DNA of 64,000 bases from Bacillus_BD sp963765265 (lineage in GTDB: Bacteria > Bacillota > Bacilli > Bacillales > Cytobacillaceae): the NCBI GenBank assembly GCA_963765265.1, contig CAVXVN010000005.1, forward strand, positions 62,001-126,000, read 5' to 3'. The notes beneath the pieces are model-generated. The model did not search any database and had not been told where the DNA came from. It saw only the letters and a list, made by a program, of their open reading frames with translations. Position numbers and translations under genes: made by a program. Below, piece by piece: positions 22,909 to 31,343 of this stretch (within the stretch, counting starts at the first letter, position 1; the number at the start of each line of letters is the position of its first letter).

Positions 22909-24381
22909 ATGAATCAAAAGTGGATGGCTCTCCTGATGACAGGGGCCTTGTTAACAGGTGCTGGCGGGACATACGCGGCCATGACGTGGAAGGCTGCAGA
23001 AGAAGAAGTACCCATGCAATTACAATCACAAACGATAACAGAAACTGTTTCAAATCTACAGTCCGAGAAGAATCCAACCATTCAGGAAGCAAATATGGAT
23101 AAAGTGGTGCAGGCCTTTCAACTGATCAAGGGTAGTTATGTGGAAGATGTACAAGAAGAGCAGTTAGTCGAAGGTGCCATACAAGGGATGCTTACGACAC
23201 TGGATGACCCCTATTCTGTTTATATGGATCAAGAAACGGCTAAGCAGTTCAACGATATGTTAGATTCGTCTTTTGAAGGAATTGGTGCCGAAGTAAGCAT
23301 GGTGGACGGAAAAACGATTATTGTTGCTCCATTTAAAGAATCACCTGCTGAAAAAGCTGGCATTAAACCGAACGATCAAATTCTATCAGTAGATGGGATA
23401 AGTGTAGATGGTTTGGATTTGTATGAAACCACCTTGAAGATCCGCGGGGAAAAGGGAACTACGGTCGAGCTAGAAATTATGCGACAAGGATTAAAAGATC
23501 CCATCAAGATCACGGTTAAGCGAGATGAGATTCCGCAAATTACAGTCTATTCAAAAGTAAAAAAACAAGATGGAAAGTCGATCGGCTATATGGAAATTAC
23601 CTCTTTTTCGGAAGAAACGGCCAAGGAATTTAAAAAGCAGTTAAAAGAATTAGAAGAAAAACAGATTGAAGGACTCGTGCTAGATGTGCGTGGGAATCCA
23701 GGTGGCTTCTTGGAAAGTGTACAAGAGATTCTGGAGGAGTTTGTTGCAAAGGATAAGCCATATGTACAAATTGAGAAACGGAACGGGGAAAGGGAAAAGA
23801 AATTTACAACGTTAGAGAAAGATAAACCCTATCCTGTTGCCGTTCTGATTGATAAAGGCAGTGCATCTGCTTCTGAAATTTTGGCAGGAGCATTACAAGA
23901 AGCCGAGAAGTATACTCTGATCGGTGAGAAAACCTTTGGAAAAGGAACCGTACAGCAGGCCGTACCCATGGGGGATGGCAGTAATATTAAACTAACTTTG
24001 TTCAAATGGCTTACACCGGATGGCAATTGGATTCATAAAAAAGGGATCCAACCCGATATAGCCGTCAAGCAATCGGATCTATTTTATGTCCATCCTTTGC
24101 AACTGAAAGAACCTTTGGAGAAGGATATGAACAATGAGCAGGTAAAAAATGCTCAACAGATCCTTACTTCACTTGGCTATGAACCAGGGAGAACCGATGG
24201 CTACTTTAGTCCTGATACGGAAACAACCGTGAAAGCCTTTCAGCAGGAAAATGGATTGAAGGTGGATGGACGAATCGATGGTCAAACAGCATCTGCTCTT
24301 GAACAAGAAATTTTAAAAGAACTAAAAAAAGAAAAAAATGATCTCCAATTGCAGACTGCTCTGAAATTTATTGCGAAGTAA
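22909..24381 (+). CDS. ctpB: Carboxyl-terminal processing protease, S41 family
   Basis: A 490-residue secreted serine protease; in B. subtilis CtpB cleaves SpoIVFA during sporulation signalling. An N-terminal signal/anchor segment (about 3-25) is followed by a helical lead, a PDZ domain (about 95-180, FEGIGAEVSM ... PAEKAGIKPNDQI), the S41 catalytic core with LVLDVRGNPGG, the nucleophile region KGSASASEILAGAL and the lysine in GEKTFGKGTVQ, then a C-terminal peptidoglycan-binding domain (about 405-470, LTSLGYEPGRTDGYFS). Two ATGs are possible; 22909 has better spacing to AAAGGG than 22903. Position after ftsEX and before minJ matches B. subtilis. Confidence 0.94.
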   Translation: MNQKWMALLMTGALLTGAGGTYAAMTWKAAEEEVPMQLQSQTITETVSNLQSEKNPTIQEANMDKVVQAFQLIKGSYVEDVQEEQLVEGAIQGMLTTLDDPYSVYMDQETAKQFNDMLDSSFEGIGAEVSMVDGKTIIVAPFKESPAEKAGIKPNDQILSVDGISVDGLDLYETTLKIRGEKGTTVELEIMRQGLKDPIKITVKRDEIPQITVYSKVKKQDGKSIGYMEITSFSEETAKEFKKQLKELEEKQIEGLVLDVRGNPGGFLESVQEILEEFVAKDKPYVQIEKRNGEREKKFTTLEKDKPYPVAVLIDKGSASASEILAGALQEAEKYTLIGEKTFGKGTVQQAVPMGDGSNIKLTLFKWLTPDGNWIHKKGIQPDIAVKQSDLFYVHPLQLKEPLEKDMNNEQVKNAQQILTSLGYEPGRTDGYFSPDTETTVKAFQQENGLKVDGRIDGQTASALEQEILKELKKEKNDLQLQTALKFIAK

Positions 24382-24462
24382 CAGTAATGTAGAGTATTCG
24401 CTGAAAAGATATTGAGATGTAAAAATAAATAACAGGAGGTATCTCCAGTTAGATTCATACAA

Positions 24463-24509
24463 ATAAAACGCACAAAACGAGCTTATACAGACGTTTTGTG
24501 CGTTTTATA
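24463..24509 (+). terminator. Terminator of ctpB
   Basis: A perfect stem of about 17 bp (core AAAACGCACAAAACG/CGTTTTGTGCGTTTT) with a 12-base loop. It is A-rich upstream and T-rich downstream, so it could work in both directions. Confidence 0.92.
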
Positions 24510-24695
24510 TTTGAATTAATACAGTATAGTTCTAAATAATGAACAACCTACCATATGTTTTCATCAAATAAATATAGTCATCCATTAACCGTTCATTTAC
24601 TGACCTCACTTAATTTGATAGAATAATCTTTATTGGGTATTTTTTTAGATTACGAGAGTTCGGCTGAAATTCAAGAATAAAGGTTGGTGGTAAAG

Positions 24696-25889
24696 ATGGT
24701 ACAAGATTGGGGATTTGAGCTTTTAAGAGGATTGGGAAAATTATTTCTGAATCCGATCACATATTATCTTTTTTTTCTTGCAGCCTTTTTAGGTGTATCA
24801 AGAGTAAAGCGGGAAAGAAAAAGTTTCCATGTGCGAGTGGAGAATGCGTATTATGAATTGCGTCAACTGCTTCCATTAGGTTTGGGGTTAGGTCTACTTC
24901 TTTCCATCCTAACGATCGGTATAGGGCTCGTGATTCCGATTGAGACCATTATTTTTGTCGGGATCTTGACCGTTCTGTGGAGTTTAACGACTAGAATCCG
25001 TATGATATCACCAATCTACACGGTGGGATTCGCCTTTTTTGCTACACTTTTTTTATTGAGTCAAAAGCAGTCTTTTCCTTATATTAAAAGCTACACTCCG
25101 GAATGGGAGCTGGCGATTCTTCCATCCATTTCCGTGTTATTAGCACTATTGATTGTAGCTGAGGGGATCTTTATTTTTCGAAATGGAAGTAAAGGGACAT
25201 CTCCAAAAATGATTAAAAGTAAGCGAGGATTAGGAGTAGGAGTTCATGAAGTGAAGCGTGTTTGGATGCTGCCAGTGTTTTTGCTCATTCCAGGAGAAGC
25301 GTTAACCTCTATCTTCGATTGGTGGCCTTTCTTTTCGATTGGGGATCAAACCTACTCCATCTTGCTTGTTCCGTTTGCGCTTGGTTTTCATCAACAAGTT
25401 CAAAGTGCGCTGCCGTATAAAGCAATCAAGCAGTTCGGTAAAAGGATTATTAACTTTGGCGTCGTGCTAACGTGTTTGTCTGTAGTCGGATATTGGGTTC
25501 CGCTTGCATCCATCCTGATTGTGGCAGTGGGCATCATTGGACGTGAGGCTCTGGCGATGCGTCAACGTTTAGTAGAAGAAAACCGACCGTTTTATTTTTC
25601 GAAACGAAATGATGGGGTTCGGATCTTGGGTGTTATCCCTGAATCGGCGGCTGAAAAAATGGGGCTAAAGGTTGGAGAGTTCATTACAAAAGTGAATGGC
25701 GAAATGGCCAATAATGAAGAAAGCTTCTATGAGGCGCTGCAAAAAAATGCTGCCCATTGTAAGCTGGAAGTGCTTGATCATAATGACCAGATTCGACTCT
25801 TGCAACGAGCACTTTATGAAGAGGACCATCACGAACTAGGCATCCTTTTTGTCCAAGATGAGAAAAACTGGGAAGATGAAGCAGTTTGA
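24696..25889 (+). CDS. minJ: Division-site topology protein MinJ
   Basis: A 397-residue membrane protein with about seven or eight hydrophobic segments in its first 300 residues and a C-terminal PDZ domain (about 300-385, DGVRILGVIPESAAEKMGLKVGEFI). MinJ links DivIVA to MinD and restricts Z-ring assembly to midcell. ATG 24696 (MVQDWGFELL) is chosen over upstream in-frame starts because the GGTTGGTGG element precedes it. The gene order ctpB-minJ is as in B. subtilis. It is monocistronic, with a 300-bp promoter region after the ctpB terminator. Confidence 0.87.
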   Translation: MVQDWGFELLRGLGKLFLNPITYYLFFLAAFLGVSRVKRERKSFHVRVENAYYELRQLLPLGLGLGLLLSILTIGIGLVIPIETIIFVGILTVLWSLTTRIRMISPIYTVGFAFFATLFLLSQKQSFPYIKSYTPEWELAILPSISVLLALLIVAEGIFIFRNGSKGTSPKMIKSKRGLGVGVHEVKRVWMLPVFLLIPGEALTSIFDWWPFFSIGDQTYSILLVPFALGFHQQVQSALPYKAIKQFGKRIINFGVVLTCLSVVGYWVPLASILIVAVGIIGREALAMRQRLVEENRPFYFSKRNDGVRILGVIPESAAEKMGLKVGEFITKVNGEMANNEESFYEALQKNAAHCKLEVLDHNDQIRLLQRALYEEDHHELGILFVQDEKNWEDEAV

Positions 25890-26040
25890 TCGAGTGATTT
25901 TTCAAAATTAATTAGAATTTTTATATACTCCTCTAGATTTGTTCTTTAGTAATAATATTTAAATGAGCAGATTTGGAATTTGAATTGTAGAAGATTTAAA
26001 GAAAGTGGCAAATAAAAAGGGTAGTAAGAGTTGAAGAAGA

Positions 26041-26067
26041 AAGCTGTCATTGCGACAGCTTTTTTTG
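26041..26067 (+). terminator. Terminator after minJ
   Basis: An 8-bp stem AAGCTGTC/GACAGCTT with a 5-base loop and seven T. Confidence 0.9.
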
Positions 26068-26074
26068 TTGTTCT

Positions 26075-26109
26075 ACTAACTGTACAGTTAGTACACTAAC
26101 CCGTTAGTG
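26075..26109. promoter_or_regulatory. Two adjacent palindromes upstream of feoA
   Basis: A perfect 18-bp palindrome ACTAACTGTACAGTTAGT (26075-26092) is followed by CACTAAC-CC-GTTAGTG (26094-26109). Both use the half site ACTAAC/GTTAGT, so the region holds four half sites. It lies about 80 bp upstream of the feo promoter and suggests a dimeric repressor or activator site; the regulator is unknown. Confidence 0.5.
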
Positions 26110-26187
26110 ACTGGTATCAAGTATCAACATTTAACCGTTACATTAATTTGACGGTTTTATATTTAATAAGTAAGTAAGTAAGTAAGT

Positions 26188-26220
26188 TTGACAAGATGAA
26201 AATATAATAATATTATTATA
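26188..26220 (+). promoter_or_regulatory. Probable feo promoter with overlapping palindromic operator
   Basis: TTGACA (26188), 17-base spacer, TATTAT (26211). The -10 box lies inside an 18-bp perfect palindrome TATAATAATATTATTATA (26203-26220), a likely operator for an iron-responsive repressor (Fur- or DtxR-type; inference). Just upstream, GTAA is repeated about five times in tandem. Confidence 0.6.
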
Positions 26221-26262
26221 TCAAAAGTTGCGCATGGGAAAAAAAGATGAGAGAGGGAAATA

Positions 26263-26514
26263 ATGATGACTCAATCTAATATAATAAAGTTGTTTGAGGC
26301 TAACAAGGGGGATTCCATTCGTATTACACACTTAGATATTGATGGTGTCATGAGAAGAAGACTTCTAGATTTAGGCTTTGTACCGGGAGCAATTGTCGAA
26401 GTACTTAGAAAAAGTCCTTTGGGTGACCCGATTGCTTTTCGAGTAAGCCAAACCACTATTGCATTAAGAAAAGAAGAAAGTCTAAGAATTCAAGGGGAGT
26501 TGATTGAATTATGA
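26263..26514 (+). CDS. feoA: Ferrous iron transport protein FeoA
   Basis: An 83-residue SH3-like protein of the Feo system, thought to modulate FeoB in the cytoplasm. The FeoA core is clear: DGVMRRRLLDLGFVPGAIVEVLRKSPLGDPI, with the typical RRLxDLGFVPG turn. ATG 26263 is followed by a second ATG; both fit the GAGAGGGA ribosome site. It overlaps the next gene by four bases (ATGA), giving coupling to the FeoB G-protein gene. It is first in a three-gene operon. Confidence 0.92.
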   Translation: MMTQSNIIKLFEANKGDSIRITHLDIDGVMRRRLLDLGFVPGAIVEVLRKSPLGDPIAFRVSQTTIALRKEESLRIQGELIEL

Positions 26515-27200
26515 CGCAAACGATCCGTATTGCCCTTGCTGGTAATCCGAACACAGGGAAAAGTACCTTATTTAACTTGTTAACCGGATTAAAACAACAT
26601 ACTGGAAATTGGGCTGGGAAAACTGTAGATTTGAAGACTGGTACATTTTCATTCAAAAAAAACGAGTATGAAATGATTGATTTGCCCGGAACTTATTCTT
26701 TATTTTCAAATTCACTGGATGAAAAAGTTGCCCGTGATTACATTGTATTTGAAAAGCCTGATATTACTTTAGTTATCTTGGATGCTACCGCACTTGAGAG
26801 AAATATGAATTTAGCTTTACAAGTTATGGAAGTTACAGATCGGATTATTATTTGTATAAACTTAATTGATGAAGCCGAAAAATTGGGAATTAAAATCAAT
26901 GACAAAATTTTGATGAGACGTTTAGGTGTTCCTGTTATTAAAATATCAGCTAGAAATAGTTCCGGAATTTCAATGCTGTTTGATACCATTGACCGTGTAG
27001 TATCAGGCACCATCCAATGTACTCCATATCAAATGATCTACGATGAAGAAACGGAGCAAAAAATTAAATTATTATTGCCAAATGTACAAAAAATTTCAGG
27101 TGATAAATTTCCAGCTAGATGGTTGTCATTGAGATTATTAGATGGGGATAGAGATCTTTTGCAACAAATTGAAACGCGTATTAGTAAAATGGAGGTGTGA
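26511..27200 (+). CDS. FeoB GTPase domain protein (N-terminal half of FeoB)
   Basis: A 229-residue cytosolic FeoB-type GTPase. G1 is GNPNTGKST (about 11-19), G2 lies in the HTGNWAGKTVD region, G3 is DLPGTYS, G4 is an INLIDE variant of NxxD, and G5 lies near ISARNSSG. A helical GDI-like segment follows (about 170-225). It ends with TGA at 27198 before the membrane domain begins. Canonical FeoB carries both parts in one chain; here the membrane part is a separate gene with its own ribosome site. A split is more likely than a frameshift, because GGAGGTG precedes the GTG of the next gene and both products have complete domain boundaries. Confidence 0.88.
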   Translation: MTQTIRIALAGNPNTGKSTLFNLLTGLKQHTGNWAGKTVDLKTGTFSFKKNEYEMIDLPGTYSLFSNSLDEKVARDYIVFEKPDITLVILDATALERNMNLALQVMEVTDRIIICINLIDEAEKLGIKINDKILMRRLGVPVIKISARNSSGISMLFDTIDRVVSGTIQCTPYQMIYDEETEQKIKLLLPNVQKISGDKFPARWLSLRLLDGDRDLLQQIETRISKMEV

Positions 27201-27204
27201 TAGG

Positions 27205-28605
27205 GTGGAATTACAATCAGTGCATAAACAAAATGGATTGCAAGAACTGTTTCTTCAGGCTGAACAACTTTCTTCTTCTACTGTTCGTGACAAAATCGTT
27301 GAACAACTTTATAAAAGAAGTAATGAATTTATTAAAGATGGTGTTACATTTACAAAAACAAAGCATGATCAGAGGACGGAAAAATTAGATGCCATCTTTA
27401 CATCACCCATCTGGGGTTTTCCAATCATGCTTACCATGCTAGGGGTATTATTTTATTTGACGATTGCAGGTGCAAACATACCTTCTTCCATGTTAGCTAG
27501 CTTCTTTGGATGGATTGAGGGATATATAACCTTAATTTTCACAACCTTAAATGCTCCTGATTGGCTTCATGGTGTTCTTGTTTTAGGGTTATATCGAGGA
27601 ACAGGCTGGGTTATTAGTGTTATGCTCCCTCCTATGGCGATCTTTTTTCCTACTTTTGCACTCCTTGAAAATTATGGGTATTTACCTCGTGTCGCTTTTA
27701 ATATGGATCGGTTATTTAAGACGGTTGGTGCGCACGGAAAACAATCATTAACAATGGCAATGGGTTTCGGATGTAATGCAGCAGCAGTCATGTCTTCACG
27801 AATTATTGAATCGCCTCGTGAGCGTATGTTAGCGATACTGACAAATAATTTTGTTCCTTGTAATGGACGATGGGGGACCCTAATTGTTTTGGCTTCTCTA
27901 TTTATGGCTTCGGGGTTTAGCGGTGGAATGAAGTCTTTGGTTACAACATCCGTAATTGTCGGAATTGTATTGTTCGGGATCATGATTACGTTTCTTGTTT
28001 CATGGGTACTTTCCAAAACAGCTTTAAAGGGTGTTCCAACTCATTATACTTTAGAACTTCCACCGTATAGAAAGCCTAAATTTGTAGATACAGTTATACG
28101 ATCTTCTCTGACTAAATCTGTATCTGTCCTCAATCGTGCAATAAAAGTGGCAGCACCAGCAGCGATACTAACGTGGGTTTTAGCCAATATTCAGTTGGGA
28201 GATACTAGTATCCTGTTGCACATTGTACACTTCTTTGATCCGTTAGGGCAGACAATCGGATTAGATGGCTATATTTTAATGGCATTTATAATCGGTCTTC
28301 CAGCAAATGAAATTGTCTTACCGATATTATTAATGGGGTATTTATCTACCGGTGCATTAGTTGATATAAACGGTATCGAGGATCTAAAACAAATTTTTCT
28401 AAATAATGGTTGGACTTGGTTAACAGCACTTAATATGATGTTATTCTCATTGTTGCATTATCCATGCGGAACAACACTTGTTAATATCTACAAAGAAACA
28501 AAAAGTATAAAATGGACATTTTGGTCTTTTATGATTCCAACAGGAATTGCTTTTCTCGTTACTTTTATAATCGCTCAATTTGTTCGATTCATGGGATGGG
28601 TATAG
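27205..28605 (+). CDS. FeoB membrane domain protein (C-terminal half of FeoB)
   Basis: A 466-residue membrane protein corresponding to the FeoB permease region, with two Gate/nucleoside-recognition repeats. Visible family motifs are GFGCNAAAVMSSRII, FVPCNGRWGTL with the conserved Cys, and LNMMLFSLLHYPCGTTLVNIYKE with the second conserved Cys. An N-terminal helical stretch (about 1-55) precedes the first of some eight hydrophobic segments. GTG 27205 has GGAGGTG seven bases upstream; upstream in-frame starts would overlap the GTPase gene. It should form the Fe(II) pore with the GTPase encoded just before it. Ends 23 bp before a strong bidirectional hairpin. Confidence 0.87.
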   Translation: MELQSVHKQNGLQELFLQAEQLSSSTVRDKIVEQLYKRSNEFIKDGVTFTKTKHDQRTEKLDAIFTSPIWGFPIMLTMLGVLFYLTIAGANIPSSMLASFFGWIEGYITLIFTTLNAPDWLHGVLVLGLYRGTGWVISVMLPPMAIFFPTFALLENYGYLPRVAFNMDRLFKTVGAHGKQSLTMAMGFGCNAAAVMSSRIIESPRERMLAILTNNFVPCNGRWGTLIVLASLFMASGFSGGMKSLVTTSVIVGIVLFGIMITFLVSWVLSKTALKGVPTHYTLELPPYRKPKFVDTVIRSSLTKSVSVLNRAIKVAAPAAILTWVLANIQLGDTSILLHIVHFFDPLGQTIGLDGYILMAFIIGLPANEIVLPILLMGYLSTGALVDINGIEDLKQIFLNNGWTWLTALNMMLFSLLHYPCGTTLVNIYKETKSIKWTFWSFMIPTGIAFLVTFIIAQFVRFMGWV

Positions 28606-28628
28606 GGCTAGGAATTTATGAGGAAATC

Positions 28629-28675
28629 GATAATAAAGAAAACGACAGCACTTCGCTGTCGTTTTCTTTATTATC
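28629..28675. terminator. Bidirectional terminator between feo and the copper cluster
   Basis: A 20-bp perfect stem (core AAAGAAAACGACAG/CTGTCGTTTTCTTT) with a CACTTCG loop. A-rich on one side and T-rich on the other, it can stop feo on the + strand and the ZIP gene on the - strand. Confidence 0.9.
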
Positions 28676-28811
28676 ATTGGGTATTGGTGTAACTTTTAAT
28701 AATCCAGAAATAATAAATGGCTAATTCACTCAAGTGCATCTTTAATTAATTGAACTATTATTTATTCGATGCTTTTACTAACTCAGGTAGATTAGACTCT
28801 TCCAGCACTTC

Positions 28812-29981
28812 TTAAAATTTAACAAAAAAGGCGGTAAAGTACATAATTAACAGTCCAATAGTGAAACCAGAAAGATTTAACCAAGAAACAGAGGGTTCCT
28901 TGTGTGATTGATGATCTTCAATAAGCATTTTTGTAATGACATAAAGCACTTGCAATATAGCCCCGGCTCCAATACCTAAGAATAAAGCTCCTACAATTGG
29001 TGAAAAGATAAATCCGCCAAACCATGTTCCTAATATAGCGGGTCCGCCTGCTATTATACCAAGGATAAAAAAGTCTCTTATTCTAGGTTTTGTTTTAAGC
29101 AACGGTGCTGCGATACCGATCCCTTCAGTGATGTTATGAAGGGTAAAACCGATAATCAAAAACGTTCCAAGCGCAGCTTCTCCAAGTGCAAATGAGGATC
29201 CAATAGCAAGACCTTCGCCCAAATTGTGCATCCCAATTCCTATGGCCATTAAGAGTGACAGAGAGAATGGAGTGTAACCTTTTGCTGCTTTTTTTCTAAG
29301 TTGATATTGATCAAAACCAATCAGCAATAAAAAGGTCAGGGACGCTGCAATGATTACGACCATGTTTCCCTGCAAGACTGAGGGAGCTTCTGCACCGATC
29401 TCAAAACCATCAGCGAGTGTTCCTATGAATAAAAACAACAACAGTCCTACCGTAAGTGCAAGAATGGCATTAATTAATTTCCGACTTAATCTTTTCATCA
29501 ACGGATACCACATTAATCCAAGTCCTACAGGTACCACTCCAACGTAAAAACCAATTAGTGCATAATTCAGAAAACTTTCTGAATTAATTTCTGGTGTTAG
29601 AGTAGCTGCTGCGATTTTACCTTCAGTAATGATTGCGTTTTCTGTAATAAGTTTAATGGTATGAGGATCTCCCTTAACCCACGGATAGTTTATTACTACT
29701 TTAGCTTCGTCAAAACGTTTAAGAGTCGCGTTTGGCGTGATACTAAAATTCCAAACTGAGTCATTAACAATCACTTGTGATAGGGTTAAAGCTTCTGGGC
29801 CAGTATTACTAACCTTTAATTCAAACCCGGATGGAGTTACAATGATTTTCTCAATATTTAAGACTTCAATAGGAGCAGCAGGTTCCTGTTCTACACCTGC
29901 ACCATTTGTAAATATCCAACCTAAAACTCCAAGGAGTAGAGCCAGAGGAATTATAACCATAATAATTGACTTAATTTTCAA
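28812..29981 (-). CDS. ZIP-family metal permease with N-terminal extracytoplasmic domain
   Basis: A 389-residue protein. A signal anchor (about 1-25) is followed by a beta-rich extracytoplasmic domain of some 110 residues (VTPSGFELKVSNTGPEALTL and similar, like a CARDB/Ig fold), then a ZIP permease of seven or eight helices. The ZIP metal-binding motifs HNLGEGLAIG (about 260) and HNITEGIGIA (about 292) are intact. Relatives move Zn, Fe or Mn into the cytoplasm. The TTG start at 29981 is chosen because GGGGTGAT precedes it; it begins 13 bp after the multicopper oxidase stop, so the two form an operon. The extra N-terminal domain is not part of ordinary bacterial ZIPs and may interact with the oxidase; that is inference. 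Confidence 0.8.
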   Translation of the reverse strand: MKIKSIIMVIIPLALLLGVLGWIFTNGAGVEQEPAAPIEVLNIEKIIVTPSGFELKVSNTGPEALTLSQVIVNDSVWNFSITPNATLKRFDEAKVVINYPWVKGDPHTIKLITENAIITEGKIAAATLTPEINSESFLNYALIGFYVGVVPVGLGLMWYPLMKRLSRKLINAILALTVGLLLFLFIGTLADGFEIGAEAPSVLQGNMVVIIAASLTFLLLIGFDQYQLRKKAAKGYTPFSLSLLMAIGIGMHNLGEGLAIGSSFALGEAALGTFLIIGFTLHNITEGIGIAAPLLKTKPRIRDFFILGIIAGGPAILGTWFGGFIFSPIVGALFLGIGAGAILQVLYVITKMLIEDHQSHKEPSVSWLNLSGFTIGLLIMYFTAFFVKF

Positions 29982-29994
29982 TCTTATCACCCCA

Positions 29995-31005
29995 TTATTC
30001 AACTTCAAAGAATCCCATCCAACCTAGTTCAGCAAATTCACTTACATGAGCATGGAACATGTATTGTCCCTTGTATGGGAATCTTGTTTCAAGAATGCCA
30101 CGCTCACCCTGACACTGCATGATCGTATCGGTAAATTGAGAAGGATTATCATTTCTTCCAGTCGGATAATACGTAAAAAAGTTGGCATGTAGATGAAAGG
30201 AGTTTATTAAATCGAATTCTGTTAGGTTACTAAGATAGATCCGAACGAGCTGGTCTTTTTTTACTTTAATCGGATGATTCATAAAGGCAAAAGCATATCC
30301 GTTAACAGTATAAAACTCATTCGCTCCATCTAAATCGAGGTCAAATCCATTCATAACCATGTTCAATTCGTAAGCTTCTTCTCTTGGTGTTATGGGGTCA
30401 ATGATAAAATTCCCATACAAACCCTTATGAATATGATTCGCAAGTGGTAATACATGACAGTGGTATATTTGTATTCCATATGGCTTTGCTTCAAACTCAT
30501 AAGTGAACTTCTGCCCCGGATAAATGGGAGCAATGCCATCCATTTCTGGAGGATGAATGCCATGAAAGTGTATAGAGTGGGGATGGCTTCCGTTATTCGT
30601 AAAATGAAATTTAAGTAAGTCACCTTCCGTACAACGGAATGTAGGACCCGGAATGGTTCCATTAAATGTCCAGCCGGGGAATTTGATCCCTTTTGCAATT
30701 TCTATTTCTTGATCAAGAGCAACGATTGTATATTCTCTTACCGTTTGGCCAGTTAGCGATTTTGTTACTGTACCGTAATCAAATTCTGTTAGTAATCGTT
30801 CAGCCATTAAATAGCCTGTAGTTTTGGATGCATCATTTATCATACTATGATTCATTTTGCTGTTGTCGTTTTGACCGTGTGTTTCTGCTTTAACAGGTGG
30901 TGTATAAGCGACTTTATTAAACAAATAACTACCCGCTAAACCTAACGCACCAACTGAACCAAGTTTTAATACATCCCGTCTAGATACTTTGCTTTTTTCG
31001 GACAT
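29995..31005 (-). CDS. Two-domain multicopper oxidase, Tat-exported
   Basis: A 336-residue secreted copper oxidase. The N terminus has a twin-arginine signal (SRRDVLKLG, hydrophobic stretch to about 35). Two cupredoxin domains follow. Copper ligand motifs are HSIHFHGIHPP, YHCHVLPLANHIHKGLYG, NSFHLHANFF and MFHAHVSEFAELGW. The layout resembles NirK-type nitrite reductases and small metal oxidases. A Met/His-rich stretch (MNHSM) follows the signal. ATG 31005 has GAGGGGGGC upstream. Possible roles are oxidation of Cu(I) or Fe(II), or nitrite reduction; the neighbouring copC, copD and ZIP genes favour metal oxidation. NCBI-style names such as nitrite reductase would be over-specific. Confidence 0.82.
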   Translation of the reverse strand: MSEKSKVSRRDVLKLGSVGALGLAGSYLFNKVAYTPPVKAETHGQNDNSKMNHSMINDASKTTGYLMAERLLTEFDYGTVTKSLTGQTVREYTIVALDQEIEIAKGIKFPGWTFNGTIPGPTFRCTEGDLLKFHFTNNGSHPHSIHFHGIHPPEMDGIAPIYPGQKFTYEFEAKPYGIQIYHCHVLPLANHIHKGLYGNFIIDPITPREEAYELNMVMNGFDLDLDGANEFYTVNGYAFAFMNHPIKVKKDQLVRIYLSNLTEFDLINSFHLHANFFTYYPTGRNDNPSQFTDTIMQCQGERGILETRFPYKGQYMFHAHVSEFAELGWMGFFEVE

Positions 31006-31235
31006 GTTAGCCCCCCTCAAAAAAGTTGCCCCATTGCAAAAATATGAGAATTATCTATAATTTAGTACTATTCCAATCTTGTTGTCAACTATTTTTTTCT
31101 TTTAATTTGAAGTTCATTTGGAAAAATATTTGAATAAAATAACAGTGATGTCTTACTTTAATTGGTAATCGTTGAATAAAATGAGGGTTTTGTCTTTTGT
31201 ATTTCAACAGGAGAATGTTTTTTTAGAAGTATATT

Positions 31236-31271
31236 AAAATAAAGAAAACGACAGCTCATTTGCTGCCGTTA
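31236..31271 (-). terminator. Terminator of the copC-copD operon
   Basis: Read on the - strand, AACGGCAGC/GCTGTCGTT form a 9-bp stem with a G.U pair and a six-base loop, followed by TTCTTTATTTT. It resembles a diverged copy of the 28629 hairpin. Confidence 0.75.
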
Positions 31272-31343
31272 TTGTTATGCCCTTTTGGTATTAGGTGTAG
31301 GAGTAAGGGGAGTTTCCAATGCCTCAAATTTCTTACTTGCCTT

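Noticed and set aside
26511..28605. FeoB split by a frameshift error
   Set aside because: The second gene has its own GGAGGTG site and GTG start, and both domain boundaries are clean; a natural split is more likely.
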